A stretch of DNA of 64,000 nt, taken from Nepenthes gracilis (Eukaryota; Streptophyta; Magnoliopsida; Caryophyllales; Nepenthaceae). The translations under genes and the position numbers were made by a program. Positions 36,286 through 47,779 of this stretch are shown here, in pieces. Under the pieces are notes generated by a model. It searched no databases. It saw only the letters and a list, made by a program, of their open reading frames with translations, and was not told the origin of the DNA. Position 1 is the first letter of the stretch. Each line of letters opens with the position of its first letter. The stretch spans positions 4,376,627 through 4,440,626 of the forward strand of contig BSYO01000035.1 of the NCBI GenBank assembly GCA_033239525.1, written 5' to 3'.

Positions 36286-39200
36286 TTAGCAGTTGATGTT
36301 GAACTTTTGTTCAGCTGTGCTTGTTGACGCCTGCATTTATTCAACTATCAGTAAAATGCATATTAATAAGAAAATATTACTCTTATTATAAACCTACTAT
36401 AACCGAGAAACCTACTATAATCGAGAAGCGATGTGATACATTTTAGTTTTTTTTTTTTTTTTGGTTAAGTTGGACTATATAATAAATGTCGTGTCATTAT
36501 TTTTGATAAAATAGTAACAAATTTATACTAAGTAGTATTATTTTATGAAAAATGACCAGAAAGCACGAATTTAGGGTCGACAATTTTGATTATGACATTG
36601 ATTGCTTCTTTTACTTGTCATGAAAATTAATATATTACATGCGAAATACTTTATTTTGAGGTTTGGAAAGCGACTCTCTCCATATAACTCGGCCTTGTCC
36701 TTACCAGTAGAAATTTCGTTTTTCTTTTCCAATGAAAATGACCACTTTGCTATAGTCCAGGTGGAGTTTATATGAGTTTTGGTGAAAGTTGTTATTCCTA
36801 AGAATCTAAACTTTGTTTGTTCGGGTAGGGTGCGTTTGATGTATATTGTGTTATACATATTATCAAATTATCATGTTAGACGGTAAGTTAATAATGAAAA
36901 ATAATATATAAACGACATATGAGAATTTATAAATAATATTAATAGGCTCTATATTGATATATAATGGCAAATAATTTCATCTATGGTATAGACCCTTGTC
37001 ACCCTTTCGTGTTTATGGCCCTTCGGGCACTCAAACTCTGAGGCTTGGGCATCTACTTGAGACTCCCTCTCTATCTGTAGGGTTGCATATGAACAAAGTG
37101 CTTACTAACATCTTGGAGGCTCAGCTCGAAAGCTAGCCTGATAAGTTTATTTGAGCTTGTTTGTTTATAAAAATGAACAATATTTAGCCTAAATTTTAAA
37201 TTTGTTAGACAAATGAACCAAGTATGAATGAGTTTGATCTATTTAAATTCACAAATAACTTATTTAGACTTATTTTATGAGTTCACAGATAAGCTTTTAA
37301 GCAAACTCATACACAGACTTATGAATAAATTATAAAAAGAATAATAATAGACTCATTTAAAGCTTTATAACTGCAATAATTTAAGAGATGTGACTTGGCT
37401 CATTGATGACTTTAGCCTAACACATAAACTTAGTTCAGCTGGATTTGACTTGGCTCAACTAGTTTATGCATAAAAAAACAAGATTGAGCTTGAGCTCAGC
37501 TTATTAATGCATAAACATTAATTTTTAATAAATAAATGACTCCTATGAGCTAGGCTTGCACCTATTTTAATACAAAAAGGGTCAAGCCAAGACTAAACAT
37601 ATCCAAGCTCGATTCAAATCGGTTCATTTGAATCCCCACCCATGTAACTCTGATCCGGGTTCCTCAACTACCCTAATTTAGGTGTGATCATCCCTTGCAA
37701 AGGGCTTTTGGTCATTTTCAAGGAGAAAACTAAACATGTGAAACAAATGGTATACTCACCCCAATTGAAGTCACAAAATTGCAAATTGCACACTTGACTG
37801 ACTGAGCTCCATATTGATACATCAGCAGCATTCTGCAATTCCCACAATTGACATGTGCTATCTGATTTGCTGCCCAATCAAAGAACTAGTAATTAGTTCA
37901 AAATGAGATCATCGAATTTATGAATACAGTACCGATAGCTAAAATCCTAATCACCAAAGAAGCACAAACACTGATTTGGGATACAGGATGCTCAGACAGC
38001 ATGACAACGATATTATTTTCTAAATATGAGAACACGATATGTTGGAATGTCTATTAATATTCATTATTTATTTATAGATATAAGAATGTAATTGACCAAC
38101 AATACTATTCTATACTAAATTATTAATAAAAATAAGAATTTCTTATTTTATAATTTAGAAAAATTTATGAATAGAATCGGTATGTAAGTAAGCCAATAAT
38201 ATAATTAAAAATATTGGCTAATATATATTAATATCGAGTCCTCGGCATCTATAATTCATGATTATACGACAATATTATAATATATATCGACACTATACTA
38301 ATATCAATATGGCCCCATATAAAAGTATGACGGATTAAAGAATAATAAGATATTCTTGAACTTGTTAGAAAGTTCTAAGCTAGTGTTGATATCTGATACG
38401 CGTTGAAACACCAATCACAAACTTAAAAAATTGACAGTGCTTCTAAATTAAGTGCCATTTGATTAACGATATTCATACCTTCGAGGGCAAGATTTATGGT
38501 GTGACAACACGAACATTGCACACTTGTTGCTCCACGGATGTACATGAGAAGGGTATGGCATCCTCCACAAACAAGCTGTGCCATCTCTGCGCCTGTTTCA
38601 GAGTTATAAACTTGCAATAGATGCTTAGCTCTTGAAAGAGATATATCTTTGTTCATGATTTTACGATTCAGGCATGAATTTTTACTCAAATCAATAATAT
38701 GAAAAACATGAATGTTATCGGTTGAAAAATGGAGAAAACAATCGGAAATATGTGTGAACTGAAAAGGGTCTAGCTTGAAAGAATCGGAAGTTACTGTAGC
38801 TACTTCTAAGTATTTGTTGGCGTGTAACCCTATAAATATATTAGCCTTTTGGATTTACGTTAAGTGTGACTTGAATTCGTTACGTTAACGACCGGTTAGA
38901 AGACCCAACCCAACCGTAAAAGTTTGTTGTGCAACTTGATAATCTGTAATATCTTTGGATCTATCAGTTTTGCTATACATATGGATTTTGCACTATGATT
39001 TTGTGCGACTAGAAAAATGTAAAATAGCAAAACTTATCATTATATTTTTCACGTAAATATGGTATTTGATTGTGTGATTATTTATCATTTAAATGTTCAT
39101 AAGAGCAAGTCATGAACAAATTCATACAAACAGTACAGTAAGACTTCCTGTAATCTTTAACAGTGGGATCAAAGTTAAACATTCAGTTTACATATATAGG

Positions 39201-39664
39201 TACTGATAAGGCCTATGTCATTCATGAAACGGCTAAAAGCTATTGTATTACTTATATATGCATATTGACCTATGATCTAATGACCTAGACGTACCCTGAT
39301 GGGACAAAGAGAATGTTGGGGACGTGTAGACATGAGTTAAAAAATGGTTCGATATGAAATAATTAGAACTCGTTACAAATACCCATAAATGGTTTCTGAT
39401 CCGATTGATGGCTCAACAGTTTAGACTTTTGAGTTTAAACATCGTTCAACATACCTGGAGGTGGAACTGCAGTCACGGCATTGCAAACGGCACAGCACAC
39501 GGTGGTGGCTCCGGCAGGATACAGGAGGAGATTCCGGCAGCCTAAGCATACTAGTTGGCCCTGTGCCCCTATTTCATTAGAAGGCAGAGTTGTTTATACA
39601 TCAAGCTAAAAGATTTTATTTTATTTTTCAACAGAAAAATTAGGCATCGATGAATAAAAGTGAC

Positions 39665-39711
<47 letters not shown>

Positions 39712-41049
39712 ATCATAAGTATTTTAAAGTATTTAATTTTAAAGGAAAAATACTTTCATTCAATCAAAATATCACACCTTAGTATATATCAAACAAATTT
39801 AGAACAACATTTGTAATGGGTAAAGTTAAAAAATCATATATTTTTTGACCTTATTTTTGAAAATTAAGACAAAAAATCCATTCATTATACCACATTTTGG
39901 AAGATCAAAGAAATATGTTCAATGAATGCCTAGAAATGGAAAAGGTACTAAAGAGTATTCCATAATAAAACGTTTGCTATGGACTATTTTATATTATTCA
40001 AAAAGACATTTTCATGACTTAAATTTATAATTATTAAATCTCATGGCAATAATTCTGCTATTGTATTAAAGCTCAAATCTATATAAAAATTCATCTAATA
40101 TATAAATTTGTAAATTATATGGCCATTAGATCATATAACGATAATTAACTCTACCGTGGTATAAAAGGGTCCCCTTCATATATAAAATAAAACAATCATC
40201 TAAATCTAGATTTGCAAATTGAGTAAACAATAGACCACACGGAGACGATCAACTTTATCATTGTCCCAGTACTCCCCATTATATAAAAAATTCAACATCC
40301 AGCTAAACTAGAATTTAAAATTGCGTGAGTGCTAAGTCATATTGAGACAATTAACTCTACTATTGTGTCAATATCCCTTTCATATGAAAAATGAAGCAAC
40401 CGTCTAAATTTAGATTTGTAAATTGCGGTATCATCAGACCACACGAAGATAATTAGTCCTACTATTGTGTCAATACTTCCATTCATATGAAAAATTCAAC
40501 AAGTTAAATTAGAATTTACAAATTACTGAGTGTTAGGTCACATGACAATAATTTAACTGCTACACCAACACTTCCTTTCATATGAAAAATTTGAGAGCCA
40601 TCTAAATTAAGATTTACCAATCGCATGACAATCAAATTACACAGTGATAACTCTATAATTTTGACAGTTCCCCTTCATATTCAAAATACAACAACCATCT
40701 AAATCTAGATTTAAAGCCACATGACCATTGTCAATTCTACCATCGCGCCAAGACTCCCTCCATGTTGAAAATGCAACAACCATCTAAATCTGGAGTAGCA
40801 AATCCAACCATTCCTATCACCACAAATGACAATTCTTTCGAATTTAACTACCCAAACAAAAATATTACAAATTCGTCCACAATTGTCAACACATGCCTGA
40901 AGTGAAAAGGCTCAAATATATTTTTTATGAAACTTCCACAAATAATTTAACATGAAAAAGGGACAAATGAAATCAAGATCAATACCATTAGCTGGTGATT
41001 GTGCAAAAGAGACTGGAGATGTTGGATATGGAGCAAGAGGAACTGGCAT
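36286..41049 (-). CDS. LOL1: LSD1-like zinc-finger protein, LOL1 type (five exons)
   Basis: Plant-specific zinc-finger regulator of the LSD1/LOL1 family, which controls cell-death and oxidative-stress responses and is thought to act in the nucleus. Coding exons on the minus strand are 41049-40986, 39568-39455, 38592-38479, 37869-37760 and 36330-36286, all with GT/AG borders and compatible phases, giving 148 aa. The protein starts [12 protein letters not shown]. It has three LSD1 fingers with C-x2-C...C-x2-C: cysteines 29/32/47/50 ([13 protein letters not shown]), 68/71/86/89 ([17 protein letters not shown]) and 106/109/124/127 ([17 protein letters not shown]). It ends [14 protein letters not shown]. 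Three fingers, the [10 protein letters not shown] start and the STSTxxxKFN tail favour LOL1 over LSD1. All key cysteines are present and no stop interrupts the exons, so the gene looks intact. The last exon is short and was placed by the family's C-terminal pattern. If it is skipped, reading into intron 4 would add nine codons before a stop. Confidence 0.92.
36950..37650. mobile_element. Possible non-autonomous DNA transposon in LOL1 intron 4
   Basis: Intron 4 (36331-37759) contains a block with GAGCTTG/AAGCTC/ATGAGCT words in both orientations. Its imperfectly inverted ends are GGGTTGCATATGAAC near 37080 and the complement of GTTCATTTGAATCCCCACCC near 37622. This resembles common plant hAT-type miniature elements, but I could not define a target duplication. 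Confidence 0.35.
39668..39708. repeat. (AT)n microsatellite in LOL1 intron 1
   Basis: About twenty uninterrupted AT units lie between the second coding exon and the minisatellite in the same intron. It is likely to be length-polymorphic. Confidence 0.9.
40165..40800. repeat. Minisatellite of about 100 bp units in LOL1 intron 1
   Basis: At least seven diverged units begin with CYTTCATATRWAAAAT-like words near 40171, 40273, 40377, 40481, 40574, 40671 and 40756, spaced 85-104 bp. Each unit continues with CAACCATCTAAATCTAGATT-like and TTGCAAATT-like words. It then has CACA(C/T)GA(A/C)-like and CTACTATTGTGTCAAT-like words. A further decayed unit may lie upstream near 40030-40160. The array lies wholly in the 1417-bp first intron. 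It has no coding role. Confidence 0.85.
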
Positions 41050-41578
41050 GTTGAGATTTGCAGTCAAACAATCTGTTTCCTCCTATCTTTCAGCAACTCA
41101 CTGCCTTTGCCGCAGCGGAAAAGAAAACCTCTCCCCCATCTTCACCAGCTATCCCAAACAGAAGATGAAATTATGAGTTTCAAGCAGACAATCATATATG
41201 CAAACTGTGGAGTAAATCCGCCATTGATGTATCATAAAGCTACCTATGTATACAGAAATAGATAGCACAAGCTTTCTGAACATAAAATTACTGTTATCTT
41301 AATCCTCAGTTCGTATTTGAAGTGAAATGTCACATACCCACTGACGAAGTTCAAGCTTTAGAAGGCGGCTTCTGGCAGGGAATTAATGAATCATGTTCTT
41401 TCATTTGGACATCGACGATGGAGTGGGGAAGACACACACCATAGCTGGTAGGAGATGAAGTGGGGAGAGAGAGAGAGAGAGACGTTGTAAGAGCAGCAAA
41501 CAGAGAAGATGATATAAAATAGAAAAGAATCACTTACACAAAAACAAATAATAAATAAAAGAAATAGAAAAGAAAGGG

Positions 41579-41613
<35 letters not shown>

Positions 41614-41645
41614 ATCACTAGCTGTCGATGAATGAAGTGATAAAG
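41050..41645 (-). promoter_or_regulatory. LOL1 leader and GA/CT-rich promoter-proximal region
   Basis: Upstream of the LOL1 start on the minus strand are CT repeats at 41582-41610 and 41466-41482 and CT-rich sequence between them, typical of plant 5' leaders. Possible splice donors read GTAAGT at about 41537 and GGTATGTG at about 41337, so a non-coding first exon spliced to sequence just upstream of 41049 is plausible. Short upstream ATGs occur in it. ORFs called here are not genes. Confidence 0.5.
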
Positions 41646-41649
41646 CTTT

Positions 41650-42374
41650 GAGATATTATTATTATTGAAAACAAAAGTGATCTTTCAAAAGAGAAAACAT
41701 TTTCATTGCTCTTAAGAATTAATTGTTGAGTTTACATCCAAAAGCTTTATTCTATTTGTAAACGTATGTTTTAACATGTAAGTTTTTTTGGTTTTATTAG
41801 TGGCATAGAAAATAATGTGCTTTGTGTATTACCTATTCGTATTTGTTATGCTATCGTTATATCAAATGGTCCAAATGGTAGGTTACTAAAGTAGTCCTAG
41901 TCTGTCAATATCCACTATGCAATGAGTTGTTTTCATGGTCTTTATAATATCAAGGCTTTTATTTTATAAAAAAAATAAACAATATTAACGAAATCTTAAT
42001 CCTATTGAATATGGTTACTTATATAATTCATTTTCATCATTGTAGTTGATTTAATGTAATACATTTAAAATATAAGCAATTTTAAATAACTTTTCATTAT
42101 CCCACTCCAAAATTTTTAATTCTAAATATATATTTTTTCAAATCACAACTAGTTAATTCATCTTCCTCACAGGTGTTCATTTTGCTTATGATTTATTTAA
42201 CCATCTCAAAGACTTCAAATGTTCTTTTCTAATCTTATCATCTATATATATAAAATTTTAAAATATTTATAAATATCATTATGAATATTTTGCTAAAATA
42301 TGATGTTGACATTTATATTTTCTAAATGGTAAGTTTTAAGGGCAGCATATTTTAATTTTTGAGTTCTAAGATAG
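41650..42374. other. Intergenic, no gene seen
   Basis: AT-rich sequence upstream of LOL1 with no recognisable ORF. It presumably includes the distal promoter. Confidence 0.4.
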
Positions 42375-42800
42375 TAATACAAGTACAAATTTAGGGGGAG
42401 AACTTATCTTAAAAGGACGCCCTATCGATAAGAGAACCCTCAAATTTATAAGTTGAAAATTCTACCTCAAGTTTTTTTAATGTAAGACTCATATCATTCT
42501 TCCCTTCTTCGTCGGCCCCAAATCTCGATTGCTATATTTTACGGCACTTTACCTGACGGCTTTCACTCTACTGCGCTTTATTCCGCTTCAAAGCACTGGG
42601 AGCAGGTTAGCCCATCCGCAAGTAGCCCTCATCATGTTGATGTCGGTCTCAATAAAACTACAATTGATGCGAGTACAAATTTAAAAGAAGAGCTCATATT
42701 TAAAGGACGCCCTATGGAAAGAGCGTCTCTAAACTTATAAGTTAAAAAATTTATAAATTAAAAATTCTAACTCAAATTTCCCAGTATAAAATTCACATCA
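42375..42800. mobile_element. TRIM-like element (short terminal direct repeats)
   Basis: Direct repeats of about 122 bp (42375-42496) and 136 bp (42665-42800) share GTACAAATTTA, AAAGGACGCCCTAT, AACTTATAAGTT-like and AAAATTCTA(A/C)CTCAA words. The second copy begins TGATG and ends CATCA, inverted termini as in LTRs. The interior is 168 bp and non-coding. No initiator-tRNA primer site or clear target duplication was found, so it could also be a decayed LTR tandem. Confidence 0.45.
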
Positions 42801-45800
42801 GGGTTCTAGCATGCTACATAGCTAGTCACACACACAACCAACTAATGTGATGGCTTGGTTTCATTGAACGGTGATGATATGTCAAGATCATCTCTGGTCA
42901 GAAGCTCAGGCCCCTTCCTCTCTCTAGGTCTTGCCCTTGAGGTAAATAATTGCATGCATCTAGGCCGCATCCATTACGTAAAGAAGGCCAATCAGGGCCG
43001 TCTGATTTACTCTACCGCCGGATAATCTGCGATTTGGATCTCTGTTGGCCGTCTGATTCCCTTTTCAGTATTTCAGAGTTACAAATTCAGTAACTGGGAT
43101 TCAGTATTCTGGCGTTATTGTATTTCTATATCCAGTCCAAATGAATGATAAAAAAAATAATAAACAATTATTTAAATTAATTAATATGATTTTTATTATT
43201 TATTTTTTAATTTTCAATTATAGTTCTTAGGTGGATATATAAGTCTAAATGCATGCTAACCACAGTTTCAAATTTCAAAATTATTATTTATGTAATAATT
43301 GGATTGGAACAAGACATTTCTCAGTGATGGGGAAGGTTGTCTTATCTACTCACACTATCCTTAAAAAAAATTAGGGTAGTAGCATTGGCTTATCTGTCCA
43401 TTTTGGTTACTATTTAAAGGTAAAAGAACAAAAAAAAAAATAAAATTCCACCATCTAATTATCAATTAAATAAGAGAAAATAAAAGGGATCTCAGTTTGC
43501 TAAGGACCGATTTTAAAAAAGCACCTTTAGCCAGAGCTTCCTTCAATTCCAATGGTTTAAATGGAAGAGTGATAATTGATTTTCAGTCAGAGTTTGTTCT
43601 GATCGTGGTCAGAAGAGAATGCTTTCAATCGAGAAATAAATTTCTAATTTGAGGGTTTCAAGTAAAAATTTTAAGTTTGAAGCTGAGCGAGGAGTTAGTA
43701 TATTGTTGGTCTAAATAGAAGATTCCTATAGTAAATTTTGAATAGAATTGTTAGGTTATAACTTGAATAATTTTTTTAAAAGATGTTGAAATTTTCATAC
43801 ATGCTTTTGGATCTGTGTATTATGATAATCAAAATGTGATTCTAACAAATCAACTGGGTTTTTTTGCCTTTTCATCTCTAAGCAATCAATTCTAATAAAT
43901 ATTTATTTAATTATTTAATTTTTTTATATACAATTATTTTATCAGAAGTTTACTCTTTAAAAATCTAACATTTCTTAGCAATACACCTTATTGATCATAC
44001 AATCCAAGTCCACCATTGAATAGAGTGGGCACGGAAACTTAATCTTATAAAAAAAATCAATGAACTCAACGATATATAAATCTCATATAGAGAACAATAA
44101 ACAAAAAAATATATGCTAAAGGGGTCAAATAAAGTATTACAAATAAGATATATATGCTAATAAAAACTTCAAAATTTAAAATAATCTCTCCATAACATAT
44201 GAATATGGTAAGATACATCCAACCACCCATAAATCTAATGATGAATATATAAAAAATATTTTATTATAACACAATAGATGACAATTAAATAATATAAATA
44301 TAAATATATAGTCTCATATAATATATAATCATTGACAAATTTAAAGATATAGGAACATGTTATGACAAACGTTCAATCACAATGTACGACAAATGTGAGC
44401 TAAATCACTATAAACAAAAAGAAGTGTGCCCACTGCTGCTTTGATTTTTAAAAATAATCTATCTATAATATATAAAGAGAATATAGACATCTGATTATTA
44501 ATAAGTTTAACGTTATAAAAAACCATATATGATAAATGGTCCATTGTACCACATGGTAGATGTCAGCTAAAGTATTTTTTGTACAACCTTAGAAAAAATG
44601 GTCCATTGGCTGGATGAATGATATGTGATCTTCGAGGACTAAAGTATTAATCATCCTTAGAGTTTATTGGCCCTGTCACAATCACTTAGCAAGGCAAAAA
44701 AAAAAAAAAAAAAAAAAGGAACCTCATCTTTTGCCCCTCAGAATGAGTCGAATTCAAAAGACAAATTTTATATTATTTTACTAATAAATGGTGTTAAAAA
44801 AATGTTTTTTATTATTTTAAATTATATTTAATGTTATGGGTCCAATCAATTTGTGTATGCCAATGAATTTACAAGGTAATATATGAATAAACAAATGATA
44901 TATCATCAAAAAATTTTTTTATTGATAATATGTTTGATTGTTAAATTAAAATAAAATTATAATAACACGATGAATATTGATAAATAAGCATTACATTATC
45001 TGATTTATGTAAAAATTAATCATTTTATCCATGAATAATTTTTTTTATAATTAGAACTGTAATTTTAATTATTTCATATAGTTGTCAATAATAATATTGG
45101 GTCATAGAAGTGACTGATGTCCCAATAAAGCTACCGGTGTCAGTCGGAGTGGACGACCTATGCCAACGATAGTAGGGCGGCAGGCACCAACGAAGGTGAC
45201 TGACGCCAATGGAACAAATACATGACATCAATATAAATAACATATCATAATATTTTAAAAGTTTCTCAATAATATCCAAAATATATATTAAAATATTATT
45301 AACGAATAAAACAAAATAGATAGCAAAATAACAAGAGGTGGAAATCTACCGACACAGGCAGATAAAGGGCTCCATCTCTTAAAGAGATAGGGTATATTAT
45401 TATCTAAATTTAGACTATATATTTTTAAATAGACAGTTATGATTTAATTATTTTTTAAAAAAATTAAAAAATTAATTATAAATTTATAACTATTTATTAA
45501 AAAATAAACAGTTTGATACCAAAGAGTAAATTTCTTTACCTTTTTAAAAGATAAAAGTTTCCTCATTTTGGACATAAGAAGGCATTGGACAATTTTTTTT
45601 TCAAAAAAAAAAAAAAAGAAAAAAGTGGTGGATAATAGATAGTGATGTAAATCCAAGGGGGGGGACCACTTTTTTATTATTTCTTATTTTTTTTATTGAT
45701 TTTTATTGCCCATCGCACATCGTCGAGATCCCAAAAGGATATTCTTGGTAATATCTTGGGAAAAATTCAAGAATTATTTTAATTGTATTTTAAATAAATA

Positions 45801-46124
45801 ATATTTTAAAAATTGTGGATAAGATAACGTATGTACGTCACTTTCGATCGTACACACAAAAGCGACTCCACATGCTTCTTCTCTTCTCCGCTTTACATTT
45901 TTCTTTAGATTATTTTTTCCTCAATTGTTTGTTTATCGCAGATATTTTCCAAAATAATAAGATCAATTTTTGTACTAAAAACATAAAATTTAATCAAATA
46001 AAAATAATTATTTTATAATATCATAATAAATAGAATCTTTTATAAATTTCATAATCTACATGTCCCGTGCAATGAGTCATTTTTTAAATAAAAACTATTG
46101 GTATCTAATAAAATGACGTGATTT
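42801..46124. other. AT-rich intergenic stretch, no gene seen
   Basis: Only short chance ORFs. There is a poly(A) run at 44696-44717 and an AT-rich foldback with TCTTAAAGAGATA near 45375-45520, related to the one at 8.5 kb. A small GC-richer patch at 45100-45215 is unrecognised. Confidence 0.45.
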
Positions 46125-46154
46125 CAATAATAATAATATTATTATTATTATTGC

Positions 46155-46753
46155 TGAGTATCATATCTGACGGTCCAAATAAGAAAACCTAATGTGGCTT
46201 CAGACCAAAAGACTAGGTTCAACAGCTGATAGCATCAGCATAGCCCATTTCGATAAATGCAGCAGACATTAGTTTAACGGCCTAAGACGGTTACCCAACT
46301 CACGATATCGGACGTTAATTACAACTGTTATCGTGATAAAGATAGTGATTAACCGCTTGTCAGTTTTTCTAACGATTAATTGCCGTCCATCTTCTATAAA
46401 TATCGGTCTTATTGATTTAGAAGGGACAATTTGATTGAACTTAAGTTCTTTCAGACAAAAAATACTTAAAGACACCACGAGCACACACACTCTCTCTAAA
46501 ACAAAGACGTCATTTAAAGAGTGCAACTTCTCGGACTTTTTACACTTTTTTACAACTTCTATCTTCCTTAATATTTAAGAGAAGTACTAATTTAAATGTC
46601 GAATGATATATCATGGAACAATTTTTGCCAAACCTTTGACTATTATTTGTGATTGCATAGAATTTAATTAAAGGCTTATGGTGACTAAAAACTTCAAACA
46701 CCCAACGGATAAATTTTTTCATCCGTACAATAATCAAATTCTCAGATATAACA
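46155..46753 (+). mobile_element. 5' LTR of plus-strand Ty3/gypsy element
   Basis: 599 bp, aligning end to end with 55426-56024. Shared words include GACGGTCCAAATAAGAAA, GATATCGGACGTTAATT, GTGATAAAGATA and TAAAGAGTGCA. The TATA-like box TCTATAAATATCG is near 46393. It opens TGAGTATCAT and ends ATAACA. Differences from the 3' LTR are many and scattered, so the insertion is old. Confidence 0.9.
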
Positions 46754-46813
46754 TTCACATTGTCTATGGAAACACAAAACTAAAAGTCCGAAAACCATTA
46801 AACTAATAACAAT

Positions 46814-47770
46814 ATGGTAAACACTAGAGTACAACTTAATGCACCAGTTAGGGAGGCCACTTCATGTGGTAACAGCCCTCCCATTGTCGATCAAATAGAT
46901 AAACATCCTGATCCTTATATATGAGCACTTGTGATGAAAATGGATGATATTTTCAAAGCCGTCCAGACAATTTGTACACGATTGGACGAGTGGCTAAAAG
47001 GGGTCCCATCTTCAACATCTCAAACCGCCACATCCAAAAGGATGAATAGGGGAAGAAAACACCCCTCCAAGAAGATTGACTAATAGAACAACCTTGCGAC
47101 TAAAACTATCTTAAACAATAAAGTCTCAGTACAATTTTAAGGTCGTTTAAATTTTTGAGTCCGAGAGTATAGTTTTGAGAAACGAAACCCTCGATATTCT
47201 TGTGACGATGGGGAGCCCACACTCTGCGGAGAACCCTCTCACAATGAACATCCTCCAAAGATTGTGAGCCGCCCAGTTTCACAATCTGTCCAAAAACTAT
47301 AGGAGTTGAGGAATTTTCTCAATGAGAAAAGGATGGCGGATCGCCCCCAAATAGGGGAAAAATTTGAAAGAATTTGGAACCATGACTTGCAGAGGTCTCC
47401 ATTTACAATGGAGATCCGTACGTGTTCACTTCCAGATAAGTTTAAGATGCCTACTCTGGAGTCACATGATGAAAGTTCTGATCCTATGGATCATTTAGAT
47501 CACTTATACACGCTTATGAGCTTTTAAGGTTTGGATAAGGTGACAATGTGTCTTTACTTCCCCCTAACCTTAAAAGGCAATACTCGAGTATGGTTCTATC
47601 ACATTTAACCAAATTCTATCAGAATGTTTCAAGATTTGGCTGATAACTTTCTATCTCAGTTCACCACCAATAAGAGAAAAGAAAAACAACCATAACATTT
47701 GGAAAATTTCAATTAGAATGAAGGTATAAAGAAGTTCTTGGCTGTCCTTAAAAGGCTTTAAATTAAGCGG
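46814..47770 (+). pseudogene. Gypsy gag, degraded
   Basis: Starts MVNTRVQLNAPVREA at 46814 and meets a stop after about 36 codons. Later, LPDKFKMPTLESHDE with DPMDHLDHLYTLMSF lies within 47306-47527, and LKGNTRVWFYH with FQDLADNFLSQFTTNKRK lies at about 47570-47690. Together these are the conserved core of the retrotransposon gag domain, the particle-forming protein. At least three stops and frame changes interrupt it. Confidence 0.8.
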
Positions 47771-47779
47771 ATTTCATTA

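Noticed and set aside
37668..37877. 69-codon ORF over the fourth LOL1 exon
   Set aside because: It is in a different frame from the zinc finger, so it is a shadow of that exon.
38423..38689. 88-codon ORF on the minus strand taken as a stand-alone zinc-finger gene
   Set aside because: Its first part is intron sequence. Only 38592-38479 is coding, as the third exon of the LOL1-type gene, shown by the CAG acceptor and matching phase.
41391..41618. Ser/Leu-rich minus-strand ORF upstream of LOL1
   Set aside because: It is a translation of the CT microsatellites in the LOL1 leader.
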